A DNA stretch of 64,000 nucleotides from the NCBI RefSeq assembly GCF_014651075.1, contig NZ_BMWE01000021.1, positions 1 to 64,000 of the forward strand. Reading direction: 5' to 3'. This document shows positions 16,072-23,184 of the stretch, piece by piece. The first letter of the stretch is position 1, and every line of letters begins with the position of its first letter. The notes under the pieces were generated by a model. That model made no database searches and was not told the DNA's origin. It was given only the letters and a program-made list of their open reading frames with translations. The position numbers and the translations under genes are program-made. The stretch comes from Streptomyces djakartensis (GTDB lineage Bacteria > Actinomycetota > Actinomycetes > Streptomycetales > Streptomycetaceae).

Positions 16072-16976
16072 GCTCACTCGCCGTCCCCCAGACCGACCCG
16101 GTGGCGGGCAGCACGCCCGGCGCCGCCCGGGGGCGCCCGCCGCTGCGCCGCCGGACCGCCCTGATCCCCACGGTCACCCTGCTCCTGGGAGCCCTCTACT
16201 GCCTGCTGCCGGTGGCCTGGGTGGTCATCGCGGCCACCAAGTCCGGCCGTGAGCTGTTCTCCACGTTCACCTTCCTGCCCGGCACGGGCTTCGCCGGCAA
16301 CGTCCGCGATCTGAGCGCCTACCGCGACGGCGTCTACTGGCAGTGGATGGGCAACTCCGCCCTGCACGCCGGGCTGGGCGCCCTGCTGTCGGCCTGCGTC
16401 TCGGCGCTCAGCGGCTACGCGCTGGCGACCTACCGTTTCCGGGGCCGCGAGACGATCTTCAGCGTGCTGCTCGCGGGTGTGCTGATGCCGCCGGTGATCC
16501 TGGCCGTCCCGCAGTACCTGCTGCTGGCGGAGGCCGACCTCACGGACTCCCTCCTGTCGGTCCTGTTGCCGCAGATCCTCTCTCCGTACGGCGTCTACCT
16601 CGCGCGGGTCTACGCCGCCGCCGCGGTGCCCGCCGACGTGGTGGAGGCCGGGCGGATGGACGGGGCGAGCGAGTGGCGGATCTTCACGCGGATCGCGCTG
16701 CCGATGATGATCCCCGGCATGGTGACGGTGTTCCTGTTCCAGTTCGTGGCGATCTGGAACAACTTCCTGCTGCCGTACATCATGCTGAGCGACGACGAGA
16801 GGTTCCCGATCACGCTCGGCCTGTTCACGCTGCTGGAGCAGGGCGCCAACTCCCCGGCGCTGTACACGCTGGTGATCACGGGCGCGTTCCTCGCGGTGCT
16901 CCCGCTGGTCGCTCTCTTCCTGGTCATCCAGCGGTTCTGGAGTCTGGATCTGCTGTCCGGAGCCGTAAAGTCATGA
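16068..16976 (+). CDS. ABC transporter permease, MalG type
   Basis: A 302-aa permease with six helices and a variable 30-residue N-terminal tail. Helices include LIPTVTLLLGALYCLLPVAW and VLLAGVLMPPVILAVPQYLL. The EAA loop is VVEAGRMDGASEWRIFTRIA near residue 190. The ATG overlaps the stop of the partner permease by 4 bp, and its own stop overlaps the LacI start, so the genes are translationally coupled. Confidence 0.92.
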   Translation: MSSLAVPQTDPVAGSTPGAARGRPPLRRRTALIPTVTLLLGALYCLLPVAWVVIAATKSGRELFSTFTFLPGTGFAGNVRDLSAYRDGVYWQWMGNSALHAGLGALLSACVSALSGYALATYRFRGRETIFSVLLAGVLMPPVILAVPQYLLLAEADLTDSLLSVLLPQILSPYGVYLARVYAAAAVPADVVEAGRMDGASEWRIFTRIALPMMIPGMVTVFLFQFVAIWNNFLLPYIMLSDDERFPITLGLFTLLEQGANSPALYTLVITGAFLAVLPLVALFLVIQRFWSLDLLSGAVKS

Positions 16977-18004
16977 CCATGAACGCTGCGGGAGGCAGGC
17001 GCAGGCCACCCACGATCCACGACGTGGCGCGCGAGGCGGGGGTCTCGCGCGGCACCGTCTCGCGTGTGCTCAACGGCGGCCACTACGTCAGCCCGGCCGC
17101 CCAGGAGGCGGTCAACGCGGCCATCCGCAGGACGGGGTACGTCGTCAACCGGCACGCCCGCTCCCTGATCACCGGGCGGTCCGACTCGATCGGCTTCCTG
17201 CTCACGGAACCACAGGAGCGGTTCTTCGAGGACCCCAACTTCAACGTGCTGCTGCGCGGCTGCACCCAGGCGCTCGCCGCGCACGACGTCCCGCTGCTGC
17301 TGATGCTGGCGGGCACCGGGGACGAACGGCGGCGCATCGCGCGGTACATCACCGCCGGGCACGTGGACGGGGTGCTGCTGGTCTCCAGCCACTCCGGCGA
17401 CCCGGTCGCCGAGCAGTTGCGCGCGGCCGGTGTACCGCTGGTGGCGTGCGGGAAGCCGATCGGGCTCGGCTCGAAGGTCAGTTACGTGGCCGCCGACGAT
17501 CGCGACGGCGCCCGCGACATGGTGCGTCATCTGCTGTCGCTCGGGCGGCGCCGGGTGGGCATGGTGACCGGCCCGCTGGACACCCCCGGCGGTGTCGAGC
17601 GCCTGGCCGGCTACCGGGAGGTGATCGCGGACGCGGGCCTGGAGTTCGACGAGCGCCTCGTCGTCCCCGGCGACTACAGCCGGGCCAGCGGCGAGGCGGG
17701 CGCCGAGCGGCTGCTGGCACAGGCCCCCGAGGTGGACGCGGTGTTCGTCGCCTCGGACCTCATGGCCCAGGGCGTACTGGCGGCCCTGCAGCGGGCGGGG
17801 CGGCGGGTGCCGCAGGATGTCGCGGTCGGCGGCTTCGACGACTCCCCGGCCGCCCTGGCGTCGAGCCCGCAGCTCACGACCATCCGGCAGCCCTGGGACC
17901 GCATCAGCACGGAGATGGTCCGGGTGCTGCTCGCGCAGATCGGGGGCGAGGCTCCGGCGGCGGTGATCTTGCCGACGGAGCTGGTGAAGCGGGAGTCGAC
18001 GTAG
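16973..18004 (+). CDS. LacI-family repressor of the galactan locus
   Basis: A 343-aa regulator: N-terminal helix-turn-helix (PTIHDVAREAGVSRGTVSRV, residues about 13-32, with hinge helix ahead of SLITGRSDSIGFLL) and a periplasmic-binding-protein-like effector domain (about 65-340, with VDGVLLVSSHSGDP, VAVGGFDDSPAALASSPQLT and TTIRQPW). ATG 16973 overlaps the permease stop (ATGA); an ATG at 16979 is a possible alternative. It probably binds the TGTGA-N4-TCACA operator at 13761-13774 and is released by a galacto-oligosaccharide (inference). Confidence 0.9.
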   Translation: MTMNAAGGRRRPPTIHDVAREAGVSRGTVSRVLNGGHYVSPAAQEAVNAAIRRTGYVVNRHARSLITGRSDSIGFLLTEPQERFFEDPNFNVLLRGCTQALAAHDVPLLLMLAGTGDERRRIARYITAGHVDGVLLVSSHSGDPVAEQLRAAGVPLVACGKPIGLGSKVSYVAADDRDGARDMVRHLLSLGRRRVGMVTGPLDTPGGVERLAGYREVIADAGLEFDERLVVPGDYSRASGEAGAERLLAQAPEVDAVFVASDLMAQGVLAALQRAGRRVPQDVAVGGFDDSPAALASSPQLTTIRQPWDRISTEMVRVLLAQIGGEAPAAVILPTELVKREST

Positions 18005-18025
18005 ACCCGCACCCCACGCACTGCA

Positions 18026-18060
18026 TGTATGGTCATCGAACAGCGGTGTACGGTTCCGAT
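18026..18060 (+). promoter_or_regulatory. Direct repeats in front of the MarR gene
   Basis: TGTATGGTCATCGA (18026-18039) and TGTACGGTTCCGAT (18047-18060) share TGTAYGGTYNYCGA, 21 bp apart (two helical turns), and the second copy abuts the ATG. They may be binding sites of the regulator itself. No clear ribosome site is seen before the ATG. Confidence 0.35.
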
Positions 18061-18456
18061 ATGGCGGCGAAAACGGCTGGTGCGCGGCTCGAGGAACGCT
18101 GGCGGGACATCCTGTCGGCGCATGCCCGAACGATGTGCGAGATCGACCGGGTGCTGCATCCGCACGGCCTGGGCGCGTCGGACTTCGAGGTCCTGGACAT
18201 TCTCGCGACCGCGGCGCCCGAGGTGGGCGAGCAGTGCCGGGTGCACAACCTGGTCGGGCGGGTTCATCTCAGTCAGAGCGCGCTGTCGCGGCTCATCGCC
18301 CGGCTGGAGAAGGACGGGCTGGTGACGCGTTCCGTGTGCGCGGAGGACCGGCGCGGCGTGTGGGTGTCCCTGACGCCGAAGGGCCGTGACCTGCACGCCG
18401 AGGTGCTGCCGCTGCAGCGGGCCGCACTGGCCCGGACGCTGGGCGAGGGCACATAG
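18061..18456 (+). CDS. MarR-family transcriptional regulator
   Basis: A 131-aa winged-helix protein. LGASDFEVLDILATAAP leads into the helix-turn-helix VHLSQSALSRLIARLEKDGL (about residues 70-89), then the wing VTRSVCAEDRRGVWVSLTPK with the DRR-G motif typical of MarR, and a C-terminal dimerisation helix. Target genes are not evident; it may regulate itself through the upstream direct repeats. It is convergent with the SseB-like gene. Confidence 0.85.
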   Translation: MAAKTAGARLEERWRDILSAHARTMCEIDRVLHPHGLGASDFEVLDILATAAPEVGEQCRVHNLVGRVHLSQSALSRLIARLEKDGLVTRSVCAEDRRGVWVSLTPKGRDLHAEVLPLQRAALARTLGEGT

Positions 18457-18492
18457 CCCACCCCGGCGTCCGGCCCCGGGTCTCGGCCTGTC

Positions 18493-18894
18493 CTACGGGC
18501 GTGCCAGCAGGGTGCGCACTCCCTCCGAGGTGAGCGTCAGGCGGTGTTCCGAGCTGCCGTCGATGGTGAGCGACAGGTCGTCGGCCGGCCACTGGGCGGC
18601 GAGGGCGCCGAGCGGCACCAGGCGGTAGCGGGACACGAACGGCAGCAGCCCGGCCATCTCCACCTCGGAGGTGAACACGGGCACCACCGGTTCGCCGCCC
18701 GGCTGCTCCAGCACCGGAAGTGCCACCGCCGAGGGGTTGGCCGCGTCGGCGTCGTTCGCGTCGTCGGGCACGGGGATGAGCACGTCGCTGTTGGCGAGCG
18801 CGTCCAGAGCCGCCGCGTCCTCCGTGTTGTCGGCGAGGACGTCCAGAGCCCGCTGGGCGGGCGTGGGCGTGGGGTCGTTTGCGGGTGTCTCCAT
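18493..18894 (-). CDS. SseB-domain protein
   Basis: A 133-aa protein with the SseB fold: ALDALANSDVLIPV at the start of the domain, then VVPVFTSEVEMAGL and RLVPLGALAAQWPADDLSLT. The SseB N-terminal domain is widespread in actinobacteria and its function is unknown (the E. coli namesake is linked to serine sensitivity). ATG 18894 is chosen as the nearest start to the domain; the frame is open further upstream. A small perfect hairpin, CCGGGAC-N7-GTCCCGG, lies at 18931-18951 upstream. Confidence 0.7.
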   Translation of the reverse strand: METPANDPTPTPAQRALDVLADNTEDAAALDALANSDVLIPVPDDANDADAANPSAVALPVLEQPGGEPVVPVFTSEVEMAGLLPFVSRYRLVPLGALAAQWPADDLSLTIDGSSEHRLTLTSEGVRTLLARP

Positions 18895-19047
18895 GGCAGA
18901 TTCCCTGATAGCGGCGGTCGTGCGGCCTGCCCGGGACAAGATCCGTCCCGGACACGGTTCTGCTCGCGTACCCGATCGAGCCTGGGGCAATCCTGCTGGA
19001 TCTTGAAGGTTCGGCAGACGGTGCGGAGGGTTCGGGGATCAGCGGGG

Positions 19048-19671
19048 TGTGGCGGGAGGGCAGGGCGTGGATGCTCGGGGTGATCTCCTTCGACGCCGCC
19101 CGGTACGGGCCCCCGTCCATACTCCCCTGGTCGTGCTGGAGAACGCCCTGGACGACGACACTCCCCTGATCACCGGCGACTCCCGCACCGGCGCCCGCAA
19201 GGCCACCGAGCACCTGCTCGGTCTGGGCCACCGCACCGTCTGGCACATCGCCGGCCCGGCCGGCTGGACCTCCGCCGACCACCGGCGGGCGAGCTGGCAA
19301 GCCACCGACGAGCGGCGCCGGAACGTCCGCACCGGCCGCCTTCAGCGTGGGCCTCCGGCTGGCCCGGCGCCCGGAGGTGACGGCCGTGTTCGCGTCCAAC
19401 GACCAGATGGCCCTGGGGCTGCTGCACGCCCTGCACGAGTCCGGGCGGTCCGTCCCCGGGGGACGTCAGCGTGGTGGGCTACGACGACATTCCCGAGGCC
19501 GCGCATCTGCTGCCCCCGCTGACCACCGTCCGCACCGACTTCGCCGAGAACGGCACCCGGTCCCTGCGGCTGCTGCCGGACCGTATCGACGGCCCCCGAG
19601 AGCGGCCCCGGGTGGACGGCCTGGCCCCCGTCGACCTGGTGGTGCGGGACAGCGGCGGCCCGCCGCGCTGA
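19048..19671 (+). pseudogene. LacI-family regulator, truncated and frameshifted
   Basis: Pieces of a LacI effector domain are spread over all three plus frames: MLGVISFDAARYGPPSI, then LVVLENALDDDTPLITGDSR and GARKATEHLLGLGHRTVWHI, then VGLRLARRPEVTAVFASNDQ and MALGLLHALHESGRSVPG, and finally VVGYDDIPEAAHLLPPLTTV to the TGA at 19671. The DNA-binding domain is gone and at least two or three frameshifts separate the pieces. No intact relative lies nearby. Confidence 0.8.
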
Positions 19672-19711
19672 AACCGCTCGGTCAGGCGCTTGTCTCGGCG
19701 GCCGCCCGCTG

Positions 19712-21649
19712 TCAGGCGGTCTCCCGCAGCAGGCGCAGGCCGTTCAGGCCGACCAGGACCGTGGAGCCCTCGTGGCCGGCGACGCCCAGCGGCAGGGGCA
19801 GGGTCCCGGCCAGGTCCCAGGCGACGAGGCCGGCGATGCACGCCCCGGCGATGACGAGGTTCTGGACGACCAGACCGCGCGCGCGGCGGGAGAGGGCGAC
19901 GGTGGCGGGGACCGTGGAGAGCTCGTCGCGCACGATCACCGCGTCCGCGGTCTCCAGGGCGAGGTCGGAGCCCGCCCGGCCCATGGCGACGCCGGTGTGC
20001 GCGGCGGCCAGGGCGGGCGCGTCGTTGACCCCGTCCCCGACGACCAGCACCCTGCGTCCGGCGCTCTCCATGTCCTGCACCGCGGCCAGCTTGTCCTGCG
20101 GCAGGAGGCCGGCCCGCACGTCGTCGATGCCGGCCTCGGCGGCGAGGCGTGCGGCGGCTCGGGGATTGTCGCCGGTGAGGAGCACGGGCGTGGCCCCGGT
20201 GAGGGTGGTGAGCGCGGCGACCGTGGCGGCCGCGTCCGGGCGCAGCCGGTCGGCGATGCCGAGCAGGCCGGCGGGGGTGCCGTCGACGACGACCAGGACT
20301 GCGGTACGGCCGGACTCCTCGAGTTCCGCGACGGTCGCCACGGCGTGGTCCAGCAGGCGGTCCGGGGCGCCCACGGCGACCGTGCGGCCACCGACGACGG
20401 CGGTCACTCCCACCCCGGGAGTCGACGTGAAACCGTCCGCGTCGGGCAGGTCGAGGCCACGCTCGCGGGCCGCCTCGACGACCGCACGGGCCAGCGGATG
20501 TTCACTCGGCCGTTCCGCCGCTGCCGCCAGCGTCAGCAACTCGCTCGCGTCGAGTCCTGACGCGGCGAGCGGCCGGACGTCGGTGACACGCGGGCTGCCC
20601 TCGGTCAGGGTGCCGGTCTTGTCGAGCGCGACCGCGTCCGTCTGGCCCAGCCGCTCCATCACCACCGCCGACTTCACCAGCACGCCGTGCCGTCCGGCGT
20701 TGGCGATGGCCGACAGCAGGGGCGGCATGGTGGCCAGTACGACCGCGCACGGGGAGGCAACGATCATGAAGGTCATGGCGCGCAGCAGCGACTCGGTGAA
20801 CGGCGCGCCGAAGGCGAGCGGCACCAGGAAGACGGCCGGCGTCGCGGCCACCATGCCCAGCGAGTAGCGCTGTTCCACCTTCTCGATGAACAGCTGCGTG
20901 GGCGCCTTGGTCTCGGACGCCTCCTGCACCATGCGGACGATCCGGGCGATCACCGAGTCGGACGCGTCGCGCTCGACCCGGATCCGCAGGGCGCCGGTGC
21001 CGTTGAGGGTGCCGGCGAAGACGTCGTCGCCCCGCTCCTTCACCACGGGGAGCGGCTCGCCGGTGATGGTCGCCTGGTCGACCTCGCTTGCCCCGTCCAG
21101 TACCCGGCCGTCCGCGCCGACCCGCTCCCCCGGGCGGACCAGCACGGTGTCCCCGAGACCCAGTTCCTCCACCGGCACGGTCTGTTCGCCGCCGTCCGGG
21201 GTCAGCCGGGTGGCGGTGGCGGGGGCCAGGTCGAGCAGGCCGCGTACGGAGTCGGCGGTGCGGGCGGTGGCCAGTGCCTCCAGCGCGCCCGAGGTGGCGA
21301 AGATGACGATGAGCAGGGCGCCGTCCATCACCTGCCCGATGGCCGCCGCGCCCAGGGCGGCGACGACCATCAGCAGGTCGACGTCGAGGGTGCGCTCCTT
21401 CAGCGCCTTCAGTCCCTCCCAGCCCGGCTCCCAGCCACCCGTGACGTAGGACAGCGCGTACAGCGGGCCCCAGGTCCAGGCGGGCGCGCCGGTCAGCTGG
21501 AGGGGCAGCCCGAGCAGGAAGAAGGCGGTGGCGGCCGCGGCCCAGCGCGCCTCGGGGAGGGCGAGGACCCGGGTACGCCGCCGGGCCACCGGTCCGCGAC
21601 GGGAGGACCGCGGCCGGTCGACCGGCCGCGGTGTGAGGGTGGAAGTCAT
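19712..21649 (-). CDS. P1B-4-type heavy-metal-transporting ATPase (CtpD/CoaT-like)
   Basis: A 645-aa metal-exporting P-type ATPase without an N-terminal metal-binding domain. It shows the actuator motif ITGEPLPV, the membrane motif IVASPCAVVL (SPC instead of CPC), phosphorylation site ALDKTGTLTEG, nucleotide-site SEHPLARA and hinge GDGVNDAPALAAAHTGVAMG. The last membrane segment contains GHEGSTVLVGLNGLRL. SPC plus HEGxT define subgroup P1B-4, whose members export Co, Fe or related divalent ions. ATG 21649 is the start nearest the family N-terminus. The ArsR/SmtB-type palindrome upstream suggests metal-induced expression. Confidence 0.9.
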   Translation of the reverse strand: MTSTLTPRPVDRPRSSRRGPVARRRTRVLALPEARWAAAATAFFLLGLPLQLTGAPAWTWGPLYALSYVTGGWEPGWEGLKALKERTLDVDLLMVVAALGAAAIGQVMDGALLIVIFATSGALEALATARTADSVRGLLDLAPATATRLTPDGGEQTVPVEELGLGDTVLVRPGERVGADGRVLDGASEVDQATITGEPLPVVKERGDDVFAGTLNGTGALRIRVERDASDSVIARIVRMVQEASETKAPTQLFIEKVEQRYSLGMVAATPAVFLVPLAFGAPFTESLLRAMTFMIVASPCAVVLATMPPLLSAIANAGRHGVLVKSAVVMERLGQTDAVALDKTGTLTEGSPRVTDVRPLAASGLDASELLTLAAAAERPSEHPLARAVVEAARERGLDLPDADGFTSTPGVGVTAVVGGRTVAVGAPDRLLDHAVATVAELEESGRTAVLVVVDGTPAGLLGIADRLRPDAAATVAALTTLTGATPVLLTGDNPRAAARLAAEAGIDDVRAGLLPQDKLAAVQDMESAGRRVLVVGDGVNDAPALAAAHTGVAMGRAGSDLALETADAVIVRDELSTVPATVALSRRARGLVVQNLVIAGACIAGLVAWDLAGTLPLPLGVAGHEGSTVLVGLNGLRLLRETA

Positions 21650-21701
21650 CGGGGGGTCCTTCTGGCGGGGGCGCGTCAGGCCCCTCACCATACAGGAACA
21701 C

Positions 21702-21717
21702 ATGAAGACTCATTCAT
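21702..21717 (-). promoter_or_regulatory. ArsR/SmtB-type operator upstream of the metal ATPase
   Basis: On the minus strand ATGAA-TGAGTC-TTCAT is a perfect inverted repeat with the TGAA-N6-TTCA core used by ArsR/SmtB metal sensors. It lies 53 bp ahead of the ATPase start, in an AT-richer stretch that probably holds the promoter. No ArsR-family gene is adjacent, so the sensor must act from elsewhere. Confidence 0.55.
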
Positions 21718-21744
21718 TCCTTCATGCGTCGCTCCCGGGACGTG

Positions 21745-23184
21745 TCAGCGCACGGGCACCGCCAGGTACTGGTACTCCAGGAACTCGTCGATGCCCACCC
21801 GGCCGCCCTCGCGGCCGAGCCCGGACTGCTTGACGCCGCCGAAGGGGGCGGCGGGGTTGGAGACGAGACCGGTGTTGAGGCCCACCATGCCGACCTCCAG
21901 GCGTTCGCTGACGCGCAGGGCGCGGTCCAGGCCCTCGGTGAAGACGTAGCCGACGAGGCCCCAGGGGGTGTCGTTGGCGCGGGAGACGACCTCGTCCTCG
22001 TCGTCGAAGGTCAGGATGGCGGCCACGGGTCCGAAGATCTCGGTGTCCATCAGACGGCTCTCGGGGGACACGTCCGTTAGCACGGTCGGCGGGTAGAAGC
22101 AGCCCGGCCCCTCCGGCGTGCGGCCGCCGACCAGCACCTGGGCGCCGCGCTCGACCGCGTCCGCGACCAGTTCCGCCACCTTGGCCCGCCCGGCGGTGTC
22201 GATCAGCGGGCCGACATCGACACCGTCCCGGGTGCCGGGGCCGACGACCAGCGCGCCCATCCGCTGGGCGAGGCGTCGCCCGAAGTCGCCGGCCACCGAG
22301 CGGTGGACGAAGAAGCGGTTGGCGGCGGTGCAGGCCTCGCCCATGTTGCGCATCTTGGCGACCATCGCGCCGTCCACGGCCGCCTCCAGGTCGGCGTCCT
22401 CGAAGACGATGAACGGCGCGTTGCCGCCCAGTTCCATCGAGGTGCGCACGACAGTGTCGGCGCACTGCGCGAGCAGCAGCCGGCCGACGGCCGTGGAGCC
22501 GGTGAAGGACAGCTTGCGGATCCTCCCGCCGCGCAGCAGCGGCTCGCACACCTCGCCGGCCCGGGAGGTGGTGACGACGTTCAGCACCCCGTCGGGCAGG
22601 CCGGCCTCCTTGAGGATCCCGGCCAGGGCGAGGCTGGACAGCGGAGTCTGCGGGGCCGGCTTGAGGATCATCGTGCAGCCGGCGGCGATGGCCGGGCCGA
22701 TCTTGCGGGTGCCCATGGCCAGCGGGAAGTTCCACGGCGTGATCAGCAGGCAGGGGCCGACCGGACGGCGGGAGAGCAGCATGCGGTTGCGCCCGTCGGG
22801 AAGGATGCCGCAGCCGCCGTCGATGCGGACGGCCTCCTCGGAGAACCAGCGGAAGAACTCCGCGGCGTACGCCACCTCTCCCCGGGCCTCGGCCAGCGGC
22901 TTGCCCATTTCGGAGGTCATCAGGTGGGCGAGTTCGTCGGTGCGCTCGAGGATGAGTTCGTAGGCGCGGCGCAGGATCTCGCTGCGGGCCCGGGGCGCGG
23001 TGCGCGCCCACTCGGCCTGTGCCTGGACGGCCGCCTCCTCGGCCGACCTGGCGTCCTTGGGGCCGGCGTCGGCGACGTGGCAGAGGATCTCGCCGGTGGC
23101 GGGGTCGTCGACGGGCATGGTGGCGCCGTCCGCGGCGTCCACCCAGGCACCGCCGATGAACAACTGGGTCAGTACCTCGGTCAT
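21745..23184 (-). CDS. gabD: NAD(P)-dependent succinate-semialdehyde dehydrogenase
   Basis: A 479-aa aldehyde dehydrogenase that would oxidise succinate semialdehyde from GABA to succinate. It has the cofactor-site stretch LLITPWNFPLAMGTRKIGPA, glycine motif SFTGSTAVGRLL, general-base Glu in SMELGGNAPFIVFEDAD, catalytic Cys in MRNMGEACTAANRF and EIFGPVAAI near the C-terminus. The ATG overlaps the upstream oxidoreductase gene by 4 bp, and gabT is two genes upstream, supporting the GABA role over other aldehydes. Confidence 0.85.
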   Translation of the reverse strand: MTEVLTQLFIGGAWVDAADGATMPVDDPATGEILCHVADAGPKDARSAEEAAVQAQAEWARTAPRARSEILRRAYELILERTDELAHLMTSEMGKPLAEARGEVAYAAEFFRWFSEEAVRIDGGCGILPDGRNRMLLSRRPVGPCLLITPWNFPLAMGTRKIGPAIAAGCTMILKPAPQTPLSSLALAGILKEAGLPDGVLNVVTTSRAGEVCEPLLRGGRIRKLSFTGSTAVGRLLLAQCADTVVRTSMELGGNAPFIVFEDADLEAAVDGAMVAKMRNMGEACTAANRFFVHRSVAGDFGRRLAQRMGALVVGPGTRDGVDVGPLIDTAGRAKVAELVADAVERGAQVLVGGRTPEGPGCFYPPTVLTDVSPESRLMDTEIFGPVAAILTFDDEDEVVSRANDTPWGLVGYVFTEGLDRALRVSERLEVGMVGLNTGLVSNPAAPFGGVKQSGLGREGGRVGIDEFLEYQYLAVPVR

